Assembly: GCF_003076135.1 (NCBI RefSeq)
Contig: NZ_QDGZ01000006.1
Coordinates: 347,528-411,527, forward strand
Direction: 5' to 3'
Source: Nocardioides gansuensis
GTDB lineage: Bacteria; Actinomycetota; Actinomycetes; Propionibacteriales; Nocardioidaceae
DNA: 64,000 bases
In this document: one piece after another, positions 34,722-43,598 of the stretch
Position numbering within the stretch: position 1 is the stretch's first letter
Layout: each line of letters opens with the position of its first letter
Notes under the pieces: generated by a model
The model's input: the letters and a program-made list of their open reading frames with translations, nothing else
Told to the model about the DNA's origin: nothing
Database searches by the model: none
Position numbers and translations under genes: made by a program

Positions 34722-35513
34722 TCAGATGCTGAGCCGTCTGAGTTCAAGAGTGGAGAGGTTCACCGAAGCCGCGGTGTTGTCGGGAACCGGTGTCCAGCCT
34801 TGGGGGTCGATGCCGCTGGAGATGACGTGCACGGCATTGCGGGTGAGTCGGAAGTCCATTGCGAAGTAGTCATCGGTGTGCCGGTAGGGAAGCTCGTCGT
34901 CGGAGGTGAACAGCTTGCGGAGGCCCTGGATTGGAGTGGAGGCCCGGCTGTTGATATGCACGCCGTACATGTGCGTGGGCGTGAGCAGGAATGCGTTGAG
35001 GCTCGCCTCGGGAAACTCGCGGGTGAGCACGTCGAGGGCCCAGCGCAACCCATCCTCGTCGTCACCGCGTTCGGCGATGCATTGCAGCGCGAAACGGAAG
35101 TACCGCTCGCTGTCGGTGCTGCCACGCAGCGCGGCGCGTGTTGCTGGCTTGAGCAGGCGCTCGAGCCGATCGATGGGAGAGATGTTTCCGTTGTGTGCGA
35201 ACGCATACCCGTCCTCCACGAACGGATGGGTGTTCTCCGGGGCCACGCGGAGCCCGGGTGATGCCCATCGAAGATGGACCATGCCCGCCCGGCCGAGCCG
35301 CTCCTGGGTCAACCGCGCGTATGCCGGGTCCCGGAGTGCCGAGACTGCGGAGGTCACGGACCGGAGGGTGTGGTCGGTAGGGTCCCGCCACGCCATGCCC
35401 CATCCATCGCCGTGCACCGCGGTGAGTGCGGTGAACGCCTCGAAATCGTCCTCCCCCAACACGTCGATGACGGAGAGCGGCTGACGGGCGACATAGCCGA
35501 GGAGTCGGCACAC
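34722..35513 (-). CDS. Class II glutamine amidotransferase
   Basis: A 263-residue protein with GTG start. Cys2 follows the initiator (MCRLLGY), which is the N-terminal nucleophile of Ntn-type class II amidotransferases after Met removal. Conserved blocks: HGDGWGMAWRD, MVHLRWASPGLRV, ENTHPFVEDGYAFAHNGNIS and DSERYFRFAL, as in the YafJ/EgtC-like group. It would hydrolyse glutamine or a related amide; an acceptor domain is absent. It is monocistronic, leftward, at the edge of the cargo region. Confident on family; substrate unknown. Confidence 0.9.
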   Translation of the reverse strand: MCRLLGYVARQPLSVIDVLGEDDFEAFTALTAVHGDGWGMAWRDPTDHTLRSVTSAVSALRDPAYARLTQERLGRAGMVHLRWASPGLRVAPENTHPFVEDGYAFAHNGNISPIDRLERLLKPATRAALRGSTDSERYFRFALQCIAERGDDEDGLRWALDVLTREFPEASLNAFLLTPTHMYGVHINSRASTPIQGLRKLFTSDDELPYRHTDDYFAMDFRLTRNAVHVISSGIDPQGWTPVPDNTAASVNLSTLELRRLSI

Positions 35514-36194
35514 GGTGCGGCGAAGCCCTTCTTATCCTTCTGGTCGAATGTTCCGGAGTCCCCAGCACGAGAATCCTCGCCGCCAGCTGGGATGGCAACT
35601 GTGCTGCGAGACTGGCGGGGATGCGCACCAGTGCTGTGTCGTGCCCCTGGCCACGCTTTTGTTGCGACGGAGGCGGATTCGCCTAGTGCCGCCGCCCGGT
35701 AGGGATCTCGCCTGCTTGTTCTGTTGATCCAGGACCGATGGCTGGCGAGGCGCTTATCCAGGCGGCCGGGCTCTCGTTCTCTACTCTGCATCCCTCGCTC
35801 GCGGCGGGTTGATCGCTCCGCAATTTTTCGGTGATGGGAATCATGCAGAAGGCTGGCGCTTGGTGTCGCGAAGATGGTGCTCGACGAAGTGCGCAAGCCA
35901 CAAAATCAGGCGCGAATCAAGCAGGCCGTACAGAAGGTCAAGGCAAGACGAGAGCGCGGCCGCGCACGCTAAGAGGGAGCCCACAGGTAGGTCGACGCGA
36001 TGCGACGCCGGTCGCGGGTGTGGAACGTGGGGCGGTTAGTCCCAGTGGTTCCTCCACGGGCCGGCGCTGCTGCGGGCTGACCGGCATGGCCTTTGTTGGT
36101 GGGTTGCCGCTGGGATCCCCTCACGCGGAAGAGGGTGGTTCTTGGCTGCCCACTCGAATGGACGTGGAGTCACCGCGCGCGTCATCATCGGCGT
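35514..36194. other. Non-coding stretch upstream of lsr2
   Basis: About 680 bp with no convincing gene. It has lower GC patches (CCGCAATTTTTCGGTGATGG near 35818). A short frame 35874-35972 ends in a basic VKARRERGRAR tail and could be a remnant of a larger protein. The divergent promoters of the amidotransferase and lsr2 genes should lie here. Confidence 0.35.
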
Positions 36195-36533
36195 ATGGCC
36201 AAGACCACTATTACTCAAATCACCGACGACTTGGACGGCTCCAAGGACGCGCAGGAAGTCTCGTTCTCCTACCAGGGCACCGACTACACCATCGATCTGG
36301 GAAAGAAGAACATGGCGGCCTTCGAGAAGGCGTTGAAGCCGTACATCTCGGCTGCTACCAAGGTATCGAAGCGTGCCGCTAGATCAGGCCGCTCGGCAAA
36401 GCCGAGAACCGCGAATCAGAATCTCGCGGCCGTGCGGGCTTGGGCCAAGAGCGCCGGCCTCGAAGTCTCGGACCGCGGCCGTATCCCCAAATCCGTTCTC
36501 GCGCAGTACGAGGCGGCCCAGCGTAGTAGCTGA
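36195..36533 (+). CDS. lsr2: Lsr2-family nucleoid-associated protein
   Basis: A 112-residue protein. N-terminal dimerisation part: MAKTTITQITDDLDGSKDAQ, then VSFSYQGTDYTIDLGKKNMA. C-terminal DNA-binding part: AAVRAWAKSAGLEVSDRGRI with the RGR AT-hook-like motif, then PKSVLAQYEAA. Lsr2 bridges AT-rich DNA and silences foreign genes in actinobacteria. Full length for the family. A copy on a mobile element could hide it from, or interfere with, the host Lsr2. A decayed second lsr2 fragment lies at 49.8 kb. Very confident. Confidence 0.95.
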   Translation: MAKTTITQITDDLDGSKDAQEVSFSYQGTDYTIDLGKKNMAAFEKALKPYISAATKVSKRAARSGRSAKPRTANQNLAAVRAWAKSAGLEVSDRGRIPKSVLAQYEAAQRSS

Positions 36534-36800
36534 CACGTGGCCGCCGGCTGCGCCCGGCTGCGACTTCGGTTCTCACCCATAGGCGGCGATAGGATGCGCA
36601 TCTGTGTCCGGCCGTCCGGGCACGGAGGTTCTGGACGCCGACACTCCACGCGTCAGGTGCGCGGAGCATTGCTGGCTCGATCAACATGGGCGCCGATGAC
36701 GTCAACGGCGACCTCGACAACCCGTTGTTCGCGCCGTCGACGGGTGTCGACCTCCTGGGCCGCTCGATAACTATGCTGCTCGGGACGAAGGGGGAAGGCG

Positions 36801-38720
36801 ATGCGCCTGTCCAAGCTAGTGATCCACGGCTATCGCAAGTTGGTGGACACCGAGTGTCGGTTCTCGGGCAAGTTGACTGCGATAGTTGGTCCTAACGAGG
36901 CCGGGAAAAGCACGTTGCTAGAGGCCCTCCTCTCGGTGCAGAACGACGACGAGATTCCTCCATCCGCGTACCCATACGGGCAGACTGTTGCCAAGGAATC
37001 GGCAGCGCTAGAAGTCTGGTACCGGCTGACTGACGAAGACGTGCGGGCCCTGGGAGAGTTGGACTCCGACATAGTTCCTGCGTTCTACGTGGTAACTAAG
37101 ACCTACGAGGGTCGTCGCTCGCACCGAACCCACCCTCATATTCAGCGACGCACGCAGCCCCGTCAGGCAGCGATAGCAGCAGTCGCTAGGTACGCGACTA
37201 CTTCCAGTGCACGAAGTCTCGATCGGACGGATGACGGCGATGGGACCGGGGACGCTCTCGACCAGGTGCAGAACTTGCTTGAGAACCGCGCGCTTGATTC
37301 AACAGTGAGCAACGAGGAATGGCAATTAGTCGACGAACTAGCGGCCGAGCTTGCCCGCCCCGAGATCTCGGCTCGGGGACGACAGGCAAGCGAGGCGCTC
37401 GCCGACTGGTGGAAGCAGATGCGTGAGGAGAGCCCGAGCGACGTTGCCCTCAAAATGTTGGACGCAAGAGAGCCCTTGTTCGCCATGTTTGGGGACAGCG
37501 AGCGCAATCTCCGGTCCAGTTACGACATTGGGGATGTCGCTGATGACCCCCCTGCCGCCCTCCACAACATGGCTCAACTTGCTGGATTGGACCTTCGGTC
37601 TCTACGGGACGCGTACCTCGGGAATGACCCCGGCGCAGTCGCGACCGCTACGGAGTCGGCCGATCAGGCTCTGAAGGAGAGAGTCAATGAGGCTTGGAAG
37701 CAATCTGACGTAGTTGTCCGCATGCCATTGGATGGGGGCACTCTCCATCTCTTGGTCAAGACTGACGCCCCTCGATACAACCGCGTGGCCGAGCACAGTG
37801 ATGGCTTGAAGACGTTCGTCGCGCTTACAGCCTTCGCCTACGGCTTGCAAAATGCTGGCGTCCCGCTGGTCCTGCTAATCGATGAAGCGGAGCAACACCT
37901 TCACTATGACGCACAAGCCGACTTGGTGAGGATGCTTGAGCGGCAGCAGGTTGCAGACCAAGTTGTCTTCTCGACGCACTCGGCAGGATGTTTGCCTTCC
38001 GATCTAGGCACTGGGATCCGAGGCGTTGCGCCCATGGAGGGTCAAGGTCGGAGCAAGGTCACCAACTCGCTGTGGCAGATAGGCCCAGGTTTCACCCCGC
38101 TGTTGATGGCGCTGGGGGCCGGCGCCGCGGCCTTCGCCCCATCTCGCTACGCCGTGCTGGGGGAGGGAGCTACTGAGATGCTGCTCCTTCCGACTCTCAT
38201 ACGAGAGGCCTTGAACGTCGACGAGCAACTTGACTATCAAGTCGCAGCAGGTCTCGCCGAAGTCGCCAACTCGGACCTTCGTGATCTCGAGCTCGAGGCA
38301 CCTCGCGTGGTCTATGCAGTCGATGGGGATGCCGGGGGCGACGCCCACGTGACTCGTCTGAGAGCTGCTGGAGTGCCGCCAGACCGCATCGTGCAATTGG
38401 GCGGACCGGGTTCGGGGCTAACTGTGGAAGACCTCCTGAAGGAAGATCTCTACCTGCGCGCAATCAACGAGGTGCTCACACAGCTTGGGAGTCCTCAGCT
38501 GTTGAAGAAGGCGGACCTCAATGTCGGCCAGACCCGCGGGGCGGCAACACGCTCCTGGTGTCGCAATGCTGGATCGCCCGAGCCGAGCAAGCCTGCCGTT
38601 GCCGTAGCACTCCTCGAGCTCGCAGAAGACACGAAGTTGCTCACGAGGGATGGCGGAAGGGTGCTCAAAGCCATGCACCAAGCATTGATTGCCGGCCTGG
38701 GCATTCATCCCGCGCCGTAG
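36801..38720 (+). CDS. OLD-family ATPase with TOPRIM nuclease domain
   Basis: A 639-residue protein; GGGGGAAGG precedes the ATG. N-terminal ABC-type ATPase: Walker A VGPNEAGKSTLLEAL (about 29-43), signature HSDGLKTFVALTAFAYG, Walker B LVLLIDEAEQHLH and H-loop FSTHSAG. C-terminal TOPRIM: LGEGATEMLLLPTL (Glu) and VYAVDGDAGGDAH (DxD). This is the class of OLD nucleases that includes GajA of Gabija and P2 OLD. No UvrD-like GajB follows, so it is a stand-alone OLD (class 1) type. Base composition is visibly less GC-rich than in the conjugation genes, which suggests independent acquisition. Likely anti-phage; family call firm. Confidence 0.9.
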   Translation: MRLSKLVIHGYRKLVDTECRFSGKLTAIVGPNEAGKSTLLEALLSVQNDDEIPPSAYPYGQTVAKESAALEVWYRLTDEDVRALGELDSDIVPAFYVVTKTYEGRRSHRTHPHIQRRTQPRQAAIAAVARYATTSSARSLDRTDDGDGTGDALDQVQNLLENRALDSTVSNEEWQLVDELAAELARPEISARGRQASEALADWWKQMREESPSDVALKMLDAREPLFAMFGDSERNLRSSYDIGDVADDPPAALHNMAQLAGLDLRSLRDAYLGNDPGAVATATESADQALKERVNEAWKQSDVVVRMPLDGGTLHLLVKTDAPRYNRVAEHSDGLKTFVALTAFAYGLQNAGVPLVLLIDEAEQHLHYDAQADLVRMLERQQVADQVVFSTHSAGCLPSDLGTGIRGVAPMEGQGRSKVTNSLWQIGPGFTPLLMALGAGAAAFAPSRYAVLGEGATEMLLLPTLIREALNVDEQLDYQVAAGLAEVANSDLRDLELEAPRVVYAVDGDAGGDAHVTRLRAAGVPPDRIVQLGGPGSGLTVEDLLKEDLYLRAINEVLTQLGSPQLLKKADLNVGQTRGAATRSWCRNAGSPEPSKPAVAVALLELAEDTKLLTRDGGRVLKAMHQALIAGLGIHPAP

Positions 38721-39313
38721 GAATCCTACGGAACTGGCTGCCAGGGCGTACCGCTCAAACTGACAGCGACCCGGATCGACCTTCCACCGTCAGCCCAAGG
38801 GTTGATATGGGAACTATGCGCCCATTCTGGGCGCAAAGGGCTACGTCTACGCTCGCCGACCGGGGCATGTTGGTGGCGCCGCAGCCGGTTGCCGAATGTG
38901 CAGCATGCACCGCGAGGTTGATCAGGCTCAACCGGCCCGAGCGACATCTGCCCAAGTCAGCATGCGGTGGTTGTTGTCACTGCGGTCAACACCGCAAGCA
39001 CCCCCGTCAGGCGCTGCGCAAGCAGATGCGCCCCTGGACCCCCTTCTCGGGGAAGGGGCCTCAACCGCGGACCGCGGCGAAGTCGACGACATCGTGTCGG
39101 GCAGATCCCATGACCGTTAGCGGGCAGTCCTCATGTCCGCCAGCGGGCATTTTCGTGGCCGTCTCCGGGCAGTTTCTCGTGGCCGCAGATCGAGGGCGAG
39201 TCCCCCGGTGGGTCACTCCATGTGCGGCCTAAAGGGGAGGAGCGCAGGTGCCGATGCTGTATGTAGCGGGTCGATAGGGCCTGTTCAGCAAGCGAAGGAG
39301 TAGGGAGCGTGAC
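38721..39313. other. Region with IS-end-like repeats and possible Cys-rich ORF
   Basis: About 590 bp without an accepted gene. A frame from ATG 38807 to 39232 codes a Cys-containing stretch (CAACTARLIR then GGCCHCGQH) that could be a zinc-binding protein, but its end runs through the repeats at 39111-39196. I hold it as doubtful. Confidence 0.3.
39111..39196 (+). repeat. Four imperfect direct repeats, IS21-end-like
   Basis: Units of about 17 nt start at 39111 (TGACCGTTAGCGGGCAG), 39134 (TGTCCGCCAGCGGGCAT), 39156 (TGGCCGTCTCCGGGCAG) and 39180 (TGGCCGCAGATCGAGGG), spaced about 23 bp. Multiple direct terminal repeats of the TGTCCGC...GGGCA type are, as far as I recall, typical of IS21-family ends in actinobacteria. 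No transposase gene is next to them, so this is a probable IS end remnant. Confidence 0.5.
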
Positions 39314-39517
39314 ATGGCATCCACGGGCTTTTCCTTACACGTGGGCGAGGTCGTCTCCTTGACTGCGCTGGGCCATCCCACCGAGGCCAGGGTGCTCTCC
39401 CGATCATGGAGCCCCGCGCTGGGTGAGGTCGTTCAGCTTCGCGAGGAACGCCACGGGCAGCCATCCTGCGTGATCGTGTTGTACGGCGAGCTGTTGGACG
39501 GGTTGGTCCCCGCCTGA
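39314..39517 (+). CDS. Small hypothetical protein
   Basis: A 67-residue protein with a good site (GGAGTAGGGAG) before the ATG. Beta-rich sequence (LHVGEVVSLTALGHPTEARV, then PALGEVVQLREERHG and SCVIVLYGELLDGLV) suggests a small barrel such as an SH3-like fold. I do not recognise a family. It lies just after the IS-end-like repeats and may have arrived with them. Confidence 0.6.
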   Translation: MASTGFSLHVGEVVSLTALGHPTEARVLSRSWSPALGEVVQLREERHGQPSCVIVLYGELLDGLVPA

Positions 39518-39685
39518 CGACGTGGATGTCCGGGCCTGACCTCGGGCAAGACGAGGAAGCGGCATGGGGCTAGCAGGGCCGTTCCAACGTTGCAGGAACC
39601 AGCTTCCAGATCGGTCATCCCTCACCAGGCCGCACAGAATGGGGAACCACGACGCGCGGTGGCTTCGGCATAGCGACCGGGTCGC

Positions 39686-40000
39686 TCAGGGCCGCCACTC
39701 AGGCCGGCAGTCGGGGTGGTCGGCGTATGCGCCGGCGAGGTCGCGGAGGGTTTCGCGGGCCATGTCGGGAGCGTCGTCGGACTTCCAGCCGTCCCCCGCG
39801 AACGTCTCCGCGCACCGAGCCACGATGCGCCGCTTGGCCTCGACGTCGGCCAGCACACGGGAGTAGTGATCCGGCGGGTGCGGGCTTCGGCGGCCCACGT
39901 GGTGGGTCCGGATCGCGACCCGCTCCTGTCGCTTCGCCCAGGCGTGGTCCTCGGCGAGACGGGCCTGCAAGAACTCGATCAGGGCGTCCATCCCGCTCAT
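39686..40000 (-). CDS. DUF6221-like protein
   Basis: A 104-residue protein from ATG 40000. It starts with DALIEFLQARLAEDHAWAKR, has the core YSRVLADVEAKRRIVARCAE and ends in AYADHPDCRPEWRP. That ordered pattern (helix at the start, VEAKRRI in the middle, YADHPDYREEWRP-like end) is what I know as DUF6221, small proteins frequent in actinobacterial phages and elements. Function unknown. The longer upstream frame is an antisense shadow of the HNH gene. Confidence 0.75.
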   Translation of the reverse strand: MSGMDALIEFLQARLAEDHAWAKRQERVAIRTHHVGRRSPHPPDHYSRVLADVEAKRRIVARCAETFAGDGWKSDDAPDMARETLRDLAGAYADHPDCRPEWRP

Positions 40001-40213
40001 GATGCCCGGCCGCGGCCGACTCGGGGCTCGGTCGGTGGCGACACCAGTGAGGGGCCGGCCGGCGGTCGCAACATCGGGCAGCGGTTCGATGCCATCCTCA
40101 CGTGGATCCCAGGAGTAGAAGCGCTCAACGGGGGCGCCTGTGAGCGCTCCGGCCTCGCGAGGCGCCGCGTCCCTGGGGGCATTGTCGGTGCCCGCCCGCA
40201 AACTGGGCGGACC

Positions 40214-41176
40214 ATGAAGCTCCGCATCCCTGCCTCCGCCGCCCTCACCGCAGCCTTCGTCGGCTCGGTTCTCACCGCCTCGCCCGTCCACGCCGGATCG
40301 CGCGTCGACGCGCGCAATGACCGGGCCAGCGTCGCCGCCGGTGCCACCAAGACCGTCAACGTGCTCGCCAACGACCGCGCCCCGCGCACTGCCCGGGTCA
40401 AGGTGCTCTGGTCGGCCGGCGTAAGCGCCCAGGTCAAGCGAACACGCAAGGTACGCATAGCGGTTCCCGCCGGAACCACCGCCGGGGTCTACAAGATCCG
40501 CTACAACGTGACCGCAGGTCGCCACAGCGACAGGGCGGTCCTGCGCGTAACCGTGCCCAGCGCCACACCTACACCTGAGCCGGAGCCGCACTCGCAGTCG
40601 GGCACCCTGACCGCACTGATCGCCTCGTTGCCGGTGGCCGCGGAACAGCGCACCGGCTACGACCGTGACCTGTTCAAGCACTGGAACGGCGGTGCGATCT
40701 ACGGCGACGGCTGCGACACCCGCAGCGAGGTCCTCAAGGCCGAGGCGGTCATCCCGGTGGCCGCCGACACCGCCTGCCCGATCTATAGCGCCCGAAGCGG
40801 CGGCGGCTCCTGGTACTCCTACTACGACGGCCTAACCAGCGCCGACCCGTCGTCGTTCGACATCGACCACATGGTCCCGCTCGCCGAAGCCTGGGACTCC
40901 GGCGCCTACGGTTGGGACGCCGCGACCCGTGAGGCGTTCGCCAACGACCAAGGCGACGCTCGCTCGCTAGTCGCGGTCTCTGCGTCCGCGAACCGCGGCA
41001 AGGGCGACCAGGACCCGGCCGAGTGGCTGCCGCGGCTGGAGCGATGCCGCTACATCGGCGAATGGGTGGCGGTGAAGCACCGCTGGGACCTGACCGCCGA
41101 CCAGACCGAGAAGGACGCCCTGGCCTACACCGCTGGCGGCTGCGAGAACGTCACCATCGTCATCATCGAGCGCTGA
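40214..41176 (+). CDS. Secreted HNH-type nuclease (DUF1524-like)
   Basis: A 320-residue protein from ATG 40214. Residues 1-27 are a signal peptide ending AHA-like (LTASPVHAG). Residues 30-115 are a cadherin-like or Ig-like beta domain (VDARNDRASVAAGATKTVNV; LANDRAPRT). After a Pro/Thr/Glu linker the C-terminal domain has SSFDIDHMVPLAEAWDSGA, the HNH core of the GmrSD C-terminal/DUF1524 type nuclease, and LVAVSASANRGKGDQDP. It is predicted to be exported and to degrade DNA outside the cell, perhaps for nutrition or competition. Confident on the family. Confidence 0.87.
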   Translation: MKLRIPASAALTAAFVGSVLTASPVHAGSRVDARNDRASVAAGATKTVNVLANDRAPRTARVKVLWSAGVSAQVKRTRKVRIAVPAGTTAGVYKIRYNVTAGRHSDRAVLRVTVPSATPTPEPEPHSQSGTLTALIASLPVAAEQRTGYDRDLFKHWNGGAIYGDGCDTRSEVLKAEAVIPVAADTACPIYSARSGGGSWYSYYDGLTSADPSSFDIDHMVPLAEAWDSGAYGWDAATREAFANDQGDARSLVAVSASANRGKGDQDPAEWLPRLERCRYIGEWVAVKHRWDLTADQTEKDALAYTAGGCENVTIVIIER

Positions 41177-41468
41177 AACGAATGCGTCGATGACTCAGAT
41201 GCGTGAGGTGCCGCGATCCCATCCCTAGGGCTACGCCTTCCAGCTCGGCCCGGTGGCCTTGCACGTACCCATTCGATGCTCGCCCCGGTGAAAGCATCAG
41301 AACGGGCGACGGTCCCGATTCACCTAAGTCGAGCTACGCCTTGGGCGATCAGAATCGCGCGGGGATTCTGCGCGCTGCATTGCGCCCTAGCAAAGAGAAG
41401 TCGCCGACATGAGCCCTCGCCCTGTCGAGAGCAGGCGAGAACCGGGGGAGTCGGTGCACGATTGCCCC
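41177..41468. other. Intergenic stretch
   Basis: 292 bp between the HNH gene and the triple-HTH gene. I see no gene and no clear promoter. Confidence 0.3.
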
Positions 41469-42425
41469 ATGTCGGTCGCGGGGAACGCCAAGCTTGGGAG
41501 CAGCGCCCCCGTCTGGATCTCCTGGGAGGCCGCGTCCCAGCTGACTGGGATTCCGGTGCCGACCATCGAGCACGCGGTGCGGGTCGGCCGCATCGCCCGA
41601 CGGGCTCGGCACGGCACCCCATCCCACCCTGGACCGCAGCGGGATGCTCGAGTGGGCTGAGTGGTACCGCGAGGTCCAAGACCCAGCTCGAGCACAAGCG
41701 TGAGGAACGGCGCCTCGAGCTTGAGCGCCGGCGCGTCGCGCGCGAGCAGCGGCGCAACGAGCGCGAGCGGCTGGGGGGCCGCGGCGGCGGCGCCGGTTGT
41801 CGGCCGTGAGCCGCCCGAGCCTCAGGGTTGGCTCACGACCAGACAGGCCGCCGAGGTCCTTGGAGTGACGCCGGCCACCGTGCACCGCCACGCCGGCAGC
41901 CTCCAGACGTACCACGGCGCGCAGATGTGGGTCACCGAGGTTTCGGTCCTGCGCCTGCGTGAGGAACGCGGGCAGTGGATGTCCTGGCAGGAGGCCGCCG
42001 ACCTGATCGGTTGCAGCCGGCACGTGGTCGCGAAGCTGCTCGAGGCAGGGCACCTCCACCAGCGCCAGGTGAACCGGACGGCCTCGCTGTCCCGAGCCTC
42101 GGTGGAGGCCGCGGCCCGCGTCTATGCCGAGCAGCAGGCAGCGGCCGCCCAGGCGCGGGCGGCCCGGCAGCTGGCCAAGGAGCAGGCCCTCCTCGAACGC
42201 ACCGCTCCGCCGGAGAACGGCGAGGTGTGGATCGACGTGACCACCGCGGCACTCCTCCTCGGCGTGACAGCCCACGCGGTCCGCCAACGCATCCGCCACG
42301 GGCGGTTCCCAGCCAGCCGCCGTGGCGGCCCGCTGTGGGTGCGTCGGGCAGATGTTGAGCAGGCCTCGGCCGTCACGGCGTTCCACGCCAAGGTCGACGC
42401 AGTCGGCCTGGGAGACTTCATCTAG
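41469..42425 (+). pseudogene. Triple helix-turn-helix protein, three +1 frame breaks
   Basis: Three pieces in successive frames give one protein if one base is removed at each of three short runs: CCCC 41617-41620, AA 41678-41679 and GGGGGG 41773-41778. Frame 1 has an HTH (WISWEAASQLTGIPVPTIEH), then THPTLDRSGMLEWAEWYREV, then an Arg/Glu coiled coil (REERRLELERRRVAREQRRN), then two more HTHs (WLTTRQAAEVLGVTPATVHR; WIDVTTAALLLGVTAHAVRQ) with a middle WMSWQEAADLIGCSRH domain. It looks like a MerR/excisionase-type DNA-binding protein of about 318 residues. All lesions are in homopolymers, so sequencing error is possible. If real, the gene is dead. Confidence 0.65.
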
Positions 42426-42632
42426 GGGAGCCTCGGGGGTGCTGCGGCACTAGGCCCCGTGCCGGCTGGCCTGCGTGGGCTCAGCGGACCACCCGCAGGT
42501 GTCGCTGTCGAAATGCGAGGAGCATTGGTGTGCTCGCGGCCGGCTACTTTGACATATCGAGCCTCCTCAGTCAGCGGTCGTCAACGTGCCCGCAACGCGG
42601 CATGAGCGTGTATCCGAAGAGCCGGGCTGGAT

Positions 42633-43058
42633 TCAGCCGTCGACCGCGACGAGGTCAACCCAGACTGTCTCCAACCCGGCGGGGTCGGCTTCGTCGGTAG
42701 ACACGATCAGGCGGGTTCGCCCACTTGGGGCAGGAATGACCAGCATCCCGTCCGCGTCTCCGAGCGACACTGTCTCTTGAGGAGTGGCGATGACGGTGTC
42801 GCACAAGACGTGCCTCTCCGTCCCTTCCTCATGAACCAACGAACGCACGTGGATCGTTGCGGTAGCCCAGTCCCAGTCGCCTCCGAACCTGTCGGCCTGG
42901 ATGTCCTGAGCGTGCCGAACGCACAGCGTGACCACGTCGCGGCCCGTTGCCACGGCGCGCCCATTGAACTCTGTGGGCACCTCCGCCAGAGGGTCGCCTA
43001 GCACTGCGATTCCCCAATGCCATGGTCGCGTCAGCGTTATCTCAGCCAGCGGTTGCAT
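42633..43058 (-). CDS. Hypothetical protein
   Basis: A 141-residue acidic protein from ATG 43058. It is beta-rich (HWGIAVLGDPLAEVPTEF; ATIHVRSLVHEEGTERHVLC; TRLIVSTDEADPAGLETVWV) with no signal or membrane segment. I do not recognise a family. It stands alone, leftward, in the cargo region. 42426-42632 upstream of its stop shows no gene. Confidence 0.68.
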   Translation of the reverse strand: MQPLAEITLTRPWHWGIAVLGDPLAEVPTEFNGRAVATGRDVVTLCVRHAQDIQADRFGGDWDWATATIHVRSLVHEEGTERHVLCDTVIATPQETVSLGDADGMLVIPAPSGRTRLIVSTDEADPAGLETVWVDLVAVDG

Positions 43059-43307
43059 GAGCCCGAGCGCAGTTCGACGCGCCGACCCGAGAGAGCACGC
43101 TCATCGACACGACCGCTCAGCGGCATGTGAGTGCGTGGGCGAGAGGACCGAGGAGTTGGGGATCGTTGACCCACTGGGGAGGGCAGGACGTGACTCCTAA
43201 ACGGTCATCGCGCGAACGGCGCCTTCGCCCGTGGTCGGCTGCTCGGCGCCGTCCTACCCTGGACTCAGGGACATGAGAGATCCAGCCAGAATCGAGGCGA
43301 TTCACAC

Positions 43308-43460
43308 ATGTCAGCGATCTCAGGCAACCACGGCGACAAAGACCACGTCCAGGAAGACCGCGTCCACAGCGAAGCACCCGCCGAGGGCGATCCCGAGTTC
43401 GACGAAACCGAGATCCGGGCACATTCCATGGATCCTGCAGAAGGCGCCGACGAAGACTGA
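43308..43460 (+). CDS. Small acidic protein (50 aa)
   Basis: A 50-codon frame with GAGGCGA upstream of ATG 43308. The peptide starts MSAISGNHGDKDHVQEDRVH and continues with many Glu/Asp residues (PEFDETEIRA, EGADED end). Strong acidity and lack of stops in this GC-rich DNA suggest a real small protein; similar short acidic proteins are common in actinobacteria. No function known. 43059-43307 shows no other gene. Confidence 0.5.
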   Translation: MSAISGNHGDKDHVQEDRVHSEAPAEGDPEFDETEIRAHSMDPAEGADED

Positions 43461-43598
43461 GCCGCTTAGCTGCGACGAGGACCGCGCTGGGTCGAACGAG
43501 GCAGATCACCACGCGCGATTCGCGGCATGGTCGGGCGCTTCGCCCCGACAGCGGCATGGTCGGTCGGCCAGGGGTAATGCACGCGCTCGCGAGCCCGG

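Noticed and set aside
35874..35972. Short basic peptide frame before lsr2
   Set aside because: Only 32 codons, no ribosome-binding site and an in-frame stop just upstream; could be a remnant but cannot be supported.
36686..36895. Small ORF overlapping the OLD gene start
   Set aside because: It overlaps the well-supported OLD start in another frame and has no clear RBS or recognised motif.
38807..39232. Cys-rich ORF as a zinc-binding protein
   Set aside because: Its 3' third runs through IS-end-like repeats and there is no RBS; kept only as a note in the intergenic entry.
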